Of a stretch of DNA of 64,000 nucleotides, positions 16,300 to 27,209 are shown piece by piece. Numbering within the stretch: the stretch's first letter is position 1; every line of letters starts with the position of its first letter. The notes beneath the pieces were generated by a model. That model saw only the letters and a list, made by a program, of their open reading frames with translations. It was not told the origin of the DNA and ran no database searches. A program made the translations under genes and the position numbers. The stretch is from Anaerolineales bacterium (GTDB taxonomy: Bacteria; Chloroflexota; Anaerolineae; 4572-78; J111), in contig JABTUK010000003.1 in assembly GCA_015075405.1 (NCBI GenBank), forward strand, positions 310,001-374,000. Direction: 5' to 3'.

Positions 16300-18448
16300 A
16301 GGGGCGGACATAACATAAGGTGAGGAAACGGAGCGGAGCCAAGCCAGAGGAAGCTGAAAAGGTCAATTTTGGGCAAAAAAAGCAAACGAAAAAACCAAAG
16401 TTGAAGCCGAGGCAAAGCCGAGGCAACCCAAAAACAAGGGCGAAGCAAAATTCAGCAGCCAAAATAGCCATTTAAAAGGCAAAAAGACAAAGACCGGCCG
16501 AGCGTGGCGAACGCTCGGAGGCAGCAAAAAATGAAATGGACAGAACTCGCCCCGGTCAAGCAAGGCCAACCAGATGCCATACCCCAACAACCCACCGCGC
16601 AAAAAATTAGTTGAGGCGGGCCAGCCCACGCCAAAACGAGTTGCAAGCATGCCCTTCAAGGTTGCCTCGGTTTGAGCGGCCAGTTGAGCCTTGCAGCGAG
16701 CGCGACCGCTTGAGGCCACGCAGATTGATGAGGACATAAATCAGGGTATCCTGGCTGTGTAATGGCTCGGCGGTTACGCAGTCTGGGTTCTTCGATGCCG
16801 ATTTCGGTGGCTTGAGAGTTGACCCGCTCGGTGGCGGTGCGCTGTTTGTAGATGGCTTTGAACTCGTCACTGTCGCGGTCAAGTTCGACGCGCAGGCGAG
16901 CGCCGATGGAGGTGGCCAAGGCGTGTCAGGCAGCCGCCCTGAGGCCAATTTTAGGGCGATGGGGCAGGTCTGGCCGGTCGGGTTGGAAACAGCAGCGGGC
17001 AGGCATAGCGGCCGCGCTCGTGTTCGATCAGACTGGTATGGCAGATGAAGGTGGTTTTAAGGGGCATCAGCAGACCGGCCTGGCATAAGGGTAAGCCCTG
17101 GTCATCAAATTGACGTTTGATCCCGCCGCGTTGGGTCAGGGGGACAGGCAGCGAAACCGCCGGCCAGATGAAAGTACTCGAAGACATAAAATGGATCAAA
17201 GGCGGCATCGAAGCCCCTGAACTTGGGTTTGAAACCGAGGCGGCGTTCGACCTGGGCCATCAAGGGAAGAAGCAAGTGACATCATTCTTATCGAAGGTCT
17301 GGGTCAGTTCAGCCAGGACGAACTCGCCCCAGTCGGGGACTTTGGTGGCCACCACGCCGGGCCGTAGCCCCAGTAGTAGACATCGCTGGAGGAGAAGTTG
17401 GTCACGGCTTTGGCCTTTTGGTCGGGGTACCGGTTGAGCCGGAGTGGTTTCGACTTTGGCTTCCTCGGAGGAGACATTGCGCTTCTTTGCAGCCGAGTTT
17501 ACAGTCCCGGTCGCCTTTGGGCTGGCGGGTTTTGTCGAGCCGGTCGCCTTCCAGAACGTAGGCTTTGGGATTATTCTCCTCACCCAGGCCAAAATGCGCA
17601 GTATCCAGGGAAATAGCTTGGCCAAAGCGAACGTCGGGGGTAATTCCGACGCAGCAGGGAAACGGTGCCGTCGAGCAGGAAATTGCAGCGCCTCGTTGGG
17701 CAAAGCAAGTCCGTAAGACCCGACCGAAGTGACGGGCCGTCGGCAAGCTGGCTTCGACATCGAAGCCCCAGGCAGAGCTGCTCAGAAATTCGTTCGAGCG
17801 GAAAACCCAGGACCAGACCAGGGCGGGTGCCTCGGCCAGGTAATCGCGCAGGTGGGACATATAGCTTTGCCCTCGTGCAGTTTGACCAGGAAAGCGGCCA
17901 CAAAGGGCGCGCGGGGAGCCGGGTTGACCTAGCCAGGGTCGGTGCAGGGCCTGTTCCGAAAGTTGGCCCAATCGAGCGGACCCAGCAACCCAGGTACTTG
18001 CAGGGCCACGCACAATCGGCCACAAACCGGGGCAACGCCGCCCCCACCAAACCCAGTTGAGCCAGGTTCGGGCGCACCAACAGGGCCGGAAGGTACAGGC
18101 GGTCAACCGGCCAGGCTGGCGGCAACCGCTCACCTGCCGGCCAACGCCCACCGCCTGGCGCAGCCAATTGACCGGGCAAAAGATTGGGGTATGATCACGT
18201 CAGTCTCCTTTCTGGCGGTGGGGTGGGGTATGGCGATTTCATTCTACTGCCAAAAGGAGACTTTTGATAACCGGACCCAATTCTATGTTAAGTTCTGCTT
18301 CAGCGGCGGCAAACCTGGCCCGGAGTGAGGCGGAAGCTGTCCAACGGAACCAATCTTATGTTAGGCCCCGCTCAGAACCACCCAGGTGGCTGACCGGCGG
18401 GGAATAGGTTACACCCAGCGGAACCTATCTTATGTTATGTCCGCCCCT
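16300..18448. mobile_element. IS4-like insertion sequence, copy 1, inside a CRISPR repeat
   Basis: A 2149-bp element bounded by perfect 20-bp terminal inverted repeats beginning AGGGGCGGACATAAC. It is flanked by a 10-bp direct repeat CTCGAAGGAG (16290-16299 and 18449-18458), which is bases 19-28 of the CRISPR repeat, so this is a target-site duplication. The transposase lies on the - strand. The last 250 bases before the right end carry three subterminal copies of a CTTATGTTA/CTATGTTA motif (about 18281, 18354, 18428), possible transposase sites. A duplication of this length fits the IS4 family. Confidence 0.93.
16363..18198 (-). pseudogene. Broken DDE transposase of IS copy 1
   Basis: The frame begins with GTG 18198 (VIIPQSFA) and is split by several frameshifts and stops. 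Pieces in order: MSHLRDYLAE; a stretch with ISLDTAHF (expected first catalytic Asp in ISLDTKHI in copy 3); KAYVLEGDRLDKTRQPKGDRDC; a region equivalent to GFDAAFDPFYVF and HLAGGFA (second Asp); FICHTSLIEHERGRY; and YKQRTATERVNSQATEIGIEEPRLRNRRA, the Y-(2)-R-(3)-E signature of IS4-type transposases. End coordinate is approximate. All three copies are broken, each with its own set of small indels. Confidence 0.8.
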
Positions 18449-19975
18449 CTCGAAGGAGCATTAAGACGCGGTAGCCGTCCCCAATACAAGCCGAGATAAA
18501 TAGGTTGGAATAGACAGGAAGCTCGAAGGAGCATTAAGACTGGTTTCCCTAGAGGCGCAATAAGATGAATTACTCAGATAGTTGGAATAGACAGGAAGCT
18601 CGAAGGAGCATTAAGACCAGGACATCACCCGTAGGCATCTTCACCCACAGGTTGAAGTTGGAATAGACAGGAAGCTCGAAGGAGCATTAAGACAATAAGG
18701 CTGGCTTTTGGTCGTTATGGCCTACTTGATAAGTTGGAATAGACAGGAAGCTCGAAGGAGCATTAAGACACCGCCTCAATGCCCATCTCGGCGTACACTG
18801 CCACCGTTGGAATAGACAGGAAGCTCGAAGGAGCATTAAGACCCTACAACGCCATCAGTCTCAAAAAGGACATCGGCATCTAGTTGGAATAGACAGGAAG
18901 CTCGAAGGAGCATTAAGACTGTTCTAAGTCTGGATCAGCCTGATTGCCGGCGCCATTGCCGGTTGGAATAGACAGGAAGCTCGAAGGAGCATTAAGACAC
19001 TTAATCAGGGTTGTTTTGTAATCCCTGATCGTGCGTTGGAATAGACAGGAAGCTCGAAGGAGCATTAAGACTGCAGCGTGATGCGCATCGTTCACAAATC
19101 GTAAATCGTAAGTTGGAATAGACAGGAAGCTCGAAGGAGCATTAAGACAATAATACGGATGGGGATTTTACGGTGCTGGCTAAGAGGTTGGAATAGACAG
19201 GAAGCTCGAAGGAGCATTAAGACGTAAGGCGCGGGGACCGCCTCAATGCCCATCTCGGCGGTTGGAATAGACAGGAAGCTCGAAGGAGCATTAAGACTTT
19301 TGGCGCTGGTGGTGGAGGCAGTAAGGGAATTAAGTTGGAATAGACAGGAAGCTCGAAGGAGCATTAAGACCCGTGAGCATCACGCCCAGCGCGTTGCGGC
19401 CCACCACGGCCGTTGGAATAGACAGGAAGCTCGAAGGAGCATTAAGACAAAGGGGTTGTTCCCTTGCGCATACCAGCCTCCCTCTGGTTGGAATAGACAG
19501 GAAGCTCGAAGGAGCATTAAGACCCATTAAAATGCCACTCTGTCATACGCCATTTGGCCGTTGGAATAGACAGGAAGCTCGAAGGAGCATTAAGACCCAG
19601 TGAACGCCCCAGCAGTGGTGGGGTTCTGGATACGTTCCGTTGGAATAGACAGGAAGCTCGAAGGAGCATTAAGACTTAGGGACTGGCGTGGGTTGGGGTT
19701 TAGGGGCTGGCGGTTGGAATAGACAGGAAGCTCGAAGGAGCATTAAGACCCGGGCCAACAATATCGCCTCGTTGGCCGAGGGCTGGCGGGTTGGAATAGA
19801 CAGGAAGCTCGAAGGAGCATTAAGACTTCAAACCCCGCGCCGAAGCCGAGCCAAGCGAGCGAGGGTTGGAATAGACAGGAAGCTCGAAGGAGCATTAAGA
19901 CCCAACGACCCGCATAAACCGAGGCATCAGAGGTGATAGACTGGACAGTTGGAATAAACAGGAAGCTCGAAAGAG
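18449..19975 (+). CRISPR. CRISPR array, block 2 (about 20 repeats)
   Basis: Begins with the 3' part of the repeat split by IS copy 1 (18449-18467) and continues with near-perfect repeats at 18504, 18581, 18657, 18733, 18806, 18883, 18962, 19035, 19112, 19187, 19261, 19334, 19412, 19487, 19560, 19639, 19713, 19790 and 19865. The last repeat (19948-19975) has two base changes and is split by IS copy 2. Two spacers (18770-18805 and 19224-19260) share 24 bases. The spacer at 19072-19111 contains two units of the AATCGTA heptamer found beside cas1 and cas2. Confidence 0.99.
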
Positions 19976-22068
19976 AGGGCGCACATACACAAGGTGAGGA
20001 AACGGAGCAAGCCAACGCAGAAAGCTGAAAAGGTCAATTTGGCAAAAGTGCGGGGAAAAAAGCAAGCAAACCGAAAACCAAGTTGAAGGCGAGGCAAAGC
20101 CGAGGCAACCTAAAAACAAGCGGCGAACAGGAATTAGCAGGTGGGCCGGAAAGCCAAGGGCAAAACCTCCGCCGAGCATGGCAGAACGCTCGGAACAGCA
20201 GCCAGAAAATGAAATGGACAGAACTCGCCCCGGTCAAGCTGGCCAACCAGATGCCATACCCCACCCACCGCGCAAAAAATTAGGCAAACGGGCCAGCCGT
20301 GCACATTGCCCAATTCAAGGGCCTCAAAAGCCTCGGTTTGAGCGGCAAGTTGAGCCTTGCGAGCGCGAACCCGCTTGAACCACGCAAATTGATGAGGACA
20401 TAAATCAAGTGCATCCTGCCAAAATGGCCCAGCGGTTACGCAGTCTGGGTTCTTCAATGCCGATTTCGGTGGCTTGAGAGTTGACCCGCTCGGTGGCGGT
20501 GCGCTGTTTGTAAATGGCTTTGAACTCGTCACTGTCGCGGTCAAGTTCGACGCGCAGGCGAGCGCCGATGGAAACCGTGCCGCGGGTCAGGCAGCCGCCC
20601 TGGAAACCAATTTTGTGGGCGATGGGCAGGTCTGGCCGGTCGCTGGTTGGCAACAGCAGCGCAGGCAGCAAGCGCCGCGCTCGTGTTCATCAGACTGGTA
20701 AAAGATGAAGGTGGTTTTAAAAGCATCGGCAGACCGGCCTGCATAAGCAAAAGCCCTGGTCATCAAATTGACGTTGATCCCGCCGCGTTGGGTCAGGGGA
20801 CAGGCAAAACCGCCGGCCAGATGAAAGTACTCGAAGAATAAATGGATCAAAGGCGGCATCAAGCGCCCTGAACTTGGGTTTAAAACATAGGCGGCAATCC
20901 TCCTGGGCCATCAAGCGAAGAAGCGGCGACATCATTCTTATCGAAGGTCTCGGTCAGTTCAGCCAGGACGAACTCGCCCCAGTCGGGGACTCGTAAACCA
21001 CGCCGAGCCGTAGCCCCAGTAGTAGACATCGCTGGAGGAGAAGCAGGTCACGGCTTTGGCCTTTTGGTCGGGGTGCCGGTTGAGCCGGAGTGGTTTCGAC
21101 TTTGGCTTCCCGGAGGAGACATTGCGCTTTTGCAGCCGAGCAGTCCCGGTCGCCTTTGGGCTGGCGGGTTTTGTCGAGCCGGTCGCCTTCCAGAACGTAG
21201 GCTTTGGGATTATTCTCCTTCACCCAGCCAAAATATGCTTGGTATCCAGGGAAATAGCTTGGCCAAAGCGAACGTCGGGGGTAATTCCTGACGCAGCAGG
21301 GAAACGGTGCTGTCGAGCAGGAATTGCACGGCCCGCTGGGCAAGCCCGTAAGACCCGACCGAAGCGGGCTGTCGGCAATAGCTTCGACATCGAAGCCCAG
21401 GCGAAAGCGCCTCAGATGGTTCGAGCGGAAACCCAGACCCAGACCAGGCGGGTGCTCGACCAGGTAATCGCGCAGGTGGCCCTCGGCAGCTTTAGTTGGG
21501 GCATTTGACCGCGAAAGGGCCGCGGGCCCGCAAAACCCAACCAGCGGTCCGGCGGTGCGGACCGCAGCCCTCACACCCGGAAAGTTGCCCAATCAAGCGG
21601 ACCCGCAACAAAGGTAATTTGCGGGCCACGGCAATAATCGGCCACAAACCGGGGCAACGCCGCCCCACTTGGGCACGTTGAGCCAGGTTCTGGGCGCACC
21701 AACAGGAACCGGAAGGGGTACAGGCGGCCCAACCGGCCAGGCTGGCGGCGGGGCGCTCACCTGCCGGGCCGCGCCCACCGCCTGGCGCAGCCAATTGACT
21801 GGGCAAAAGATTGGGTATGATCACGCCGGCTCATCCTTCTGGCGGTGGGTGGGGTATGGCGATTTCATTCACCGCCAAAAGCTTTTGATAACCGACCCAA
21901 TTCTATGTTAAGTTCTGCTTCAGCGGCGGCAAACCTGGCCCGGAGTGAGGCGGAAGCTGTCCAACGGAACCAATCTTATGTTAGGCCCCGCTCAGAACCA
22001 CCCAGGTGGCTGACCGGCGGGGAATAGGTTACACCCAGCGGAACCTATCTTATGTTATGTCCGCCCCT
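19976..22068. mobile_element. IS4-like insertion sequence, copy 2, inside a CRISPR repeat
   Basis: 2093 bp, same orientation as copy 1 and inserted after the same base of the repeat. The right end is identical to copy 1 over at least the last 150 bases, but the left inverted repeat is damaged (AGGGCGCACATACACAAG). The right 10-bp flank is CTCGAAGGAG and the left flank reads CTCGAAAGAG, one change from a perfect duplication. It is about 56 bp shorter than copy 1, through many small deletions spread along its length. Confidence 0.92.
20034..21824 (-). pseudogene. Broken DDE transposase of IS copy 2
   Basis: Same protein as in copy 1, beginning at GTG 21824 (IIPNLLPSQLAA) and cut by more frameshifts. 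Recognisable pieces: AISLDTKHI-like region missing parts, KAYVLEGDRLDKTRQPKGDRDC, TFIFYQSDEHERGA, and YKQRTATERVNSQATEIGIEEPRLRNR. It is the most damaged of the three, and no frame could give a working transposase. The end coordinate is approximate. Confidence 0.78.
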
Positions 22069-23608
22069 CTCGAAGGAGCATTAAGACAAACTCGTCGGCG
22101 CAGGCCCGCAGAATGTCACTAATGTTGGAATAGACAGGAAGCTCGAAGGAGCATTAAGACGGCCGGCTGGCTCGCCGCCTGTCTCGGAGCCCTGCTCGTC
22201 GTTGGAATAGACAGGAAGCTCGAAGGAGCATTAAGACAATAGATTCTGGCCGGCGCTTGTGGGCCGTTGTATCTGTTGGAATAGACAGGAAGCTCGAAGG
22301 AGCATTAAGACAAACAACAGAATATGGGGGGGGCTAGCGCCCCCCGCATCATTTGTTGGAATAGACAGGAAGCTCGAAGGAGCATTAAGACATCAACTCC
22401 CGGATGGATTCCCAACTGGCTGCCATTTGCGTTGGAATAGACAGGAAGCTCGAAGGAGCATTAAGACGCGCCAGGTCCTCAATCGCCCTCAGTCGGGCCA
22501 GATTGTGTTGGAATAGACAGGAAGCTCGAAGGAGCATTAAGACGCATCGCTCGTTTCGGTTTGAGCATGGGGATTTTGTTGGAATAGACAGGAAGCTCGA
22601 AGGAGCATTAAGACATAAACATTTCCGGTCACCGGAAACTCGGCTACCTTGAACGGTTGGAATAGACAGGAAGCTCGAAGGAGCATTAAGACCGTCGGCC
22701 ATCATCGCCGCGTATTCGGCGATGAGGGCCGGGTCGTTGGAATAGACAGGAAGCTCGAAGGAGCATTAAGACTTTCTCCTTCTGCGGCTGGTTGGTATGC
22801 AACGGGCCGGTTGGAATAGACAGGAAGCTCGAAGGAGCATTAAGACCCACTATTACCTGGTGGCTCGTCAGTCGGGGCAGAAATGATGTTGGAATAGACA
22901 GGAAGCTCGAAGGAGCATTAAGACGCGTTAGGCGGACTCGGAACGCCCGGAAAGGCTAAAACTAAGTTGGAATAGACAGGAAGCTCGAAGGAGCATTAAG
23001 ACGGCCAGAGCGATGACCCGGCTCAATTTCCACTCGAACTTGGTTGGAATAGACAGGAAGCTCGAAGGAGCATTAAGACGCACGTTCCTTGCAGTAACCC
23101 CCCTCGACCCGCCTGGGTTGGAATAGACAGGAAGCTCGAAGGAGCATTAAGACCACGAGTAGGCCCTTAGTGGTCATCCCGCATCCCTCAGTTGGAATAG
23201 ACAGGAAGCTCGAAGGAGCATTAAGACTTGCGCTTTCCCAAGAGGCAGAGGCAGACTACCGCTCTCGGTTGGAATAGACAGGAAGCTCGAAGGAGCATTA
23301 AGACTTAAAATGTTGGGTTTCCCGTTCACCCACTTTATAACGTTGGAATAGACAGGAAGCTCGAAGGAGCATTAAGACACAAGTGGCGATTGAGCCGCAC
23401 AGATAGCCCGATTGTCAAAAGTTGGAATAGACAGGAAGCTCGAAGGAGCATTAAGACCCTGCTCGACGCCGACCCCACCCTCTCCGCCCGCGAAATCGCC
23501 GTTGGAATAGACAGGAAGCTCGAAGGAGCATTAAGACCTTGGCCGTCGTGCCCGCCCCGCCGCTACTGTCGGTGGTGAAAGTTGGAATAGACAGGAAGCT
23601 CGAAGGAG
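22069..23608 (+). CRISPR. CRISPR array, block 3 (about 20 repeats, last block)
   Basis: Starts with the rest of the repeat split by IS copy 2 (22069-22087), then clean repeats at 22124, 22201, 22275, 22355, 22431, 22507, 22578, 22656, 22736, 22810, 22888, 22966, 23043, 23117, 23191, 23268, 23342, 23421 and 23501. The last one (23581-23608) is split by IS copy 3. Repeats are essentially identical to those at the leader end, so this block shows no distal decay. Spacers are GC-rich. Confidence 0.99.
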
Positions 23609-25755
23609 AGGGGCGGACATAACATAAGGTGAGAAAAGGGAGCGGGTGAAAGGATGGGGAAGGCGAAAAGGCCAATTTTGGGATAGCCTGCTAGGGAAAA
23701 GCAGGGCCAGGCGGCTGAGAGAACTGGGTTGAAGTCGGGCCAAAGCCAGCAAGGAAGAAAAAGTTAAGGGATTAGTGGGGGAATGGGCGGGCAGGCCGAA
23801 AAAAAAGGCAAAGGACTCCGGTCGAGCGTGGCGGAACGTTCGGAGGCAGCGGCCAGGAAAATGAAAATGGACAGAACTCGCCCCGGTCAAGCCGGCCCAC
23901 CGGATGCCAACCCCCCGCCCACCGCGGTCAAAAATTAGGAGAGGCGGGCCAGCCGTGGCCGGGCGAGTTAAGCAGGTCTGGCGGTTGCCTCGGTTTGAGC
24001 GGCCAGTTGAGCCTTGCGAGCGCGACCCGCTTGAGGCCACGCAGATTGATGAGGACATAAACCAGGGTATCCTGCTGGTAATGGCCCGGCGGTTACGCAG
24101 TCTGGGTTCTTCGATGCCGATTTCGGTGGCTTGAGAGTTGACCTGCCCGGTGGCGGTGCGCTGTTTGTAGATGGCTTTGAACTCGTCACTGTCGCGGCTG
24201 TTCGACGCGCAGGCGAGCGCCGATGGAGGTGGCTGGCGTGGTCAGGCAGCCGCCCTGAGGCCAATTTTAGGGCGATGGGGCAGGTCTGGCCGGTCGGGTT
24301 GGAAACAGCAGCGGCAGGCATAGCGCCGCGCTCGTGTTCGATCAGACTGGTATGGCAGATGAAGGTGGTTTTGGGGCATCGGCAGACCGGCCTGGCATAA
24401 GGGTAAGCCCTGGTCATCAAATTGACGTTTGATCCCGCCGCGTTGGGTCAGGGGACAGCGGCGAAACCGCCGGCCAGATGAAAGTACTGAAGACATAAAA
24501 TGGATCAAAGGCGGCATCGAAGCCCCTGAACTTGGGTTTGAAACCGAGGCGGCGCTCGACCTGGGCCATCAAGGCGAAGAAGTAAGTGACATCATTCTTA
24601 TCGAAGGTCTGGGTCCAGTTCAGCCAGGACGAACTCGCCCCAGTCGGGGACTTTGGTGGCCACCACGCCGAGCCGTAGCCCCAGTAGTAGACATCGCTGG
24701 AGGAGAAGTTGGTCACGGCTTTGGCCTTTTGGTCGGGGTGGCCGGTTGAGCCGGAGTGGTTTCGACTTTGGCTTCCTCGGAGGAGACATTGCGCTCTTTT
24801 GCAGCCGAGTTTACAGTCCCGGTCGCCTTTGGGCTGGCGGGTTTTGTCGAGCCGGTCGCCTTCCAGAACGTAGGCTTTGGGATTATTCTCCTTCACCCAG
24901 GCCAAAATATGCTTGGTATCCAGGGAAATAGCTTGGCAGCAAAGCGAACGTCGGGGGTAATTCCTGACGCAGCAGGGAAACGGTGCTGTCGAGCAGGAAT
25001 TGCAAGGGCCTCGTTGGCAAGGTCGTAAGACCCGACCGAAGTGACGGGCCGTCGGCAAGCTGGCTTCGACATCGAAGCCCCAGGCGAAGCGCCAGATGGT
25101 TCGAGCGGAAACCCAGACCCAGACCAGGGCGGGTGCTCGACCAGGTAATCGCGCAGGTGGGACATATAGCTGCCCTCGTGCAGTTTGACCAGGAAAGCGG
25201 CCACAAAGGGCGCGCGGGGAGCCGGGGTTGACCTGGCCAGGGTCGGTGCGTCCCCTGTTCCGAAAAGTTGGCCCAATCGAGCGACCTACAACCCAGGTAC
25301 TTGCGGGCCACGGCACAATCGGCCACAAACAGGGGGCAACGCCGCCCCCACTTGGGCCAGTTGAGCCAGGTTCGGGCGCACCAACAGACCGGAAGGGGTA
25401 CAGGCGGCTCAACCCGCCAGGCTGGCGGCGGGCGCTCACCTGCCGGGCCGCGCCCACCGCCTGGCGCAGCCAATTGACCGGGGCAAAAGATTGGGGTATG
25501 ATCACGTCAGTCTCCTTTCTGGCGGTGGGGTGGGGTATGGCGATTTCATTCTACTGCCAAAAGGAGACTTTTGATAACCGGACCCAATTCTATGTTAAGT
25601 TCCGCTTCAGCGGCGGCAAACCTGGTCCGGAGTGAGGCGGAAGCTGTCCAACGGAACCAATCTTATGTTAGGCCCCGCTCAGAACCACCCAGGTGGCTGA
25701 CCGGCGGGGAATAGGTTACACCCAGCGGAACCTATCTTATGTTATGTCCGCCCCT
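23609..25755. mobile_element. IS4-like insertion sequence, copy 3, at the end of the array
   Basis: 2147 bp with perfect 20-bp terminal inverted repeats. Left insertion point is again after base 28 of a CRISPR repeat (CTCGAAGGAG at 23599-23608). The right flank is not a repeat: it reads CTTTGAAAAGTATT, which could be a heavily mutated repeat remnant or unrelated DNA. So the duplication is not visible on this side, and sequence beyond the insertion may have been lost. Confidence 0.92.
23690..25505 (-). pseudogene. Broken DDE transposase of IS copy 3
   Basis: Starts at GTG 25505 (VIIPQSFAPVNWLRQ). This is the best preserved copy: one frame runs 362 codons to 24417 and contains AISLDTKHILAWVKENN, KAYVLEGDRLDKTRQPKG, FALMAQVERRLGFKPKF and GFDAAFDPFYVF. 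The catalytic-Glu region lies in another frame and is itself damaged. The end coordinate is approximate. The copy is probably inactive unless the frameshifts are consensus errors. Confidence 0.8.
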
Positions 25756-25968
25756 CTTTGAAAAGTATTGCTCCTGGCCTGAGAGTCGGTCCGGCCCCTA
25801 GCCAGAGGTCAGGCCGATTCTTAGTGATCGTCTAAAAATAAGTTCCCCCAAGTTCCTATAAGTTCCCAGGGAACTAAAGGAACTGATAGGAACTCAAAAC
25901 GGGAAGTCAATTTTGGATGCTTACTTAGGTAGAGATGCAACCGGCTTATAGAGGAACGGGAACAAACA
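25756..25968. other. Region between array and cas6, no gene
   Basis: Contains a run of 10-bp units around AAGTTCC(C) and its complement GGAACT (about 25848-25898) that can pair into a hairpin; a related run lies at 42318-42395. No leader-like or second array is seen. A ribosome site (GAGGAACGGGA) lies about 10 bases before cas6. Confidence 0.6.
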
Positions 25969-26832
25969 ATGTTAACCAGTTTAATCTTACAACTTCAAGC
26001 GCCGGCTGAAGCCAATCTGCCGGCCAACCTGGGCCGGGCCGGGCAGTCCTTGCTCCTGCGCCTCATTGGCGGCCGGGAACCAGCCCTGGCCCAGGAACTA
26101 CACCAGGCGGAAAGAGCCAGGCCGTACACCGTCTCCAATCTGGTGCTGGGCAAACGGGCCGGCGGCAGTTTGCATGCGCAGGCGGGCCAAAGCGGCTGGC
26201 TGCGCTTCACCGGCTTAACCGAAGCCGTCAGCCGTCATCTGCTCGCCCTGGCCCAGCAGCCGCCAGAGTCGGTGGAACTGGACGGCTATCAGTTTCAAGT
26301 CAGCGGGGCTACCCTCGATCCGGCGGTTCACCCCTGGGCCGGGCAAATCACCTACCAGGATTTGGCCGCGCCCTATTTATTGGGTGGTCGCGCCTCGCCC
26401 GGCTCGACCCTGCGGCTGGAGTTCGCCTCGCCCACCACCTTTCGCAGCCAGGGCCGCTTTCTACCCCTGCCGCAGCCGGAACTGGTCTTTGGCAGTTTGT
26501 TGGATCGCTGGCAGACTTTTGCCCCAATCGCCCTGCACCCGGACACGCGCCGTTTTGCCGCCGAAGCCGTTGTTTTAAGCCGCTACGAACTGCGCACGCG
26601 GGGCATGCCGTATGTGAAGGCAGGGACGCGGGGAGGCGGGGAGGCGAGGAGCGGGGGTGAACAAGCCGGCCATTATCCCACTATCATTGGCTTTACCGGC
26701 CGGGTGATATTTGCGGTATTGAACCGGGATCGTTACTGGCTGAATGTGCTGCATCTGCTGGCCGCCTTTGCTTTTTACAGCGGGGTGGGTTATCAAACGG
26801 CGGCGGGGTTGGGCCAGGTGCGGCAAATATAA
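25969..26832 (+). CDS. cas6: Cas6 endoribonuclease for pre-crRNA processing
   Basis: Cas6 cuts the long array transcript inside each repeat, leaving the 8-nt tag. The 287-aa product has two RAMP-like halves. Signatures: ALAQELHQAERARPYTVSNL near the N-terminus, FASPTTFRSQGRFLPLP and ELVFGSLLDRW in the middle, and the C-terminal glycine-rich motif YSGVGYQTAAGLGQVR. Residues about 221-234 (GTRGGGEARSGGEQ) come from a G-rich period-7 run in the DNA (about 26622-26659) and look like an expanded loop. It is the only cas gene on the far side of the array, 13.5 kb from cas2, with its own ribosome site. Confidence 0.93.
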   Translation: MLTSLILQLQAPAEANLPANLGRAGQSLLLRLIGGREPALAQELHQAERARPYTVSNLVLGKRAGGSLHAQAGQSGWLRFTGLTEAVSRHLLALAQQPPESVELDGYQFQVSGATLDPAVHPWAGQITYQDLAAPYLLGGRASPGSTLRLEFASPTTFRSQGRFLPLPQPELVFGSLLDRWQTFAPIALHPDTRRFAAEAVVLSRYELRTRGMPYVKAGTRGGGEARSGGEQAGHYPTIIGFTGRVIFAVLNRDRYWLNVLHLLAAFAFYSGVGYQTAAGLGQVRQI

Positions 26833-26845
26833 CTCATGTAAAAAT

Positions 26846-26962
26846 AGTAGTCAGTAATCAGTAATCAGTAGTCAGAAAGTAGTTTAGCCCCTTGTGGGCG
26901 GGCACGAGGCCCTATGCTACAGCCTTAACTTAATGAGGTTGAGTAATCAGTAGTCAGAAAGT
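26846..26962. repeat. AGTAATC/AGTAGTC heptamer repeats
   Basis: Four tandem 7-bp units at about 26847-26874 followed by AGAAAGTAG, and a second short run at 26941-26962 with the same tail. They lie in the 473-bp gap between cas6 and the LuxR regulator, which holds no gene. Confidence 0.85.
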
Positions 26963-27013
26963 AATTTTCATTGTTGGTGTCGCCCCGGTGGGACTGGCTG
27001 ACTCCTCGTAAAT

Positions 27014-27101
27014 AGCCCTCACCCCCGGCCCCTCCCCCAAAGGCGAGGGGCGCAAGCCAAGAGTCCCCTCTCCCGCTGGGAGAGGGTTAGGGTGAGGGCA
27101 A
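27014..27101. repeat. REP-like G/C-rich inverted repeat
   Basis: CCCTCACCCCC near 27017 pairs imperfectly with GGGTGAGGGC near 27091. Inside lie GGCGAGGGGCG and GGGAGAGGGTTAGGG. The type (CCCTCACCC...GGGTGAGGG) is a widespread intergenic palindrome in bacteria of this kind. Confidence 0.7.
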
Positions 27102-27209
27102 ATCTTCATCATCGGTGGTATATCACAGGCCTGTGAACACTCCTTTTCGTTTGGCCGGAAGCAGCGCCACAAGTAAAATACGCTCTACTTTAGCTACTGC
27201 TCAGCCCAT

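Noticed and set aside
25848-25900. A second small CRISPR array before cas6
   Set aside because: The units are only 10 bp, form an inverted pair and have no spacers.
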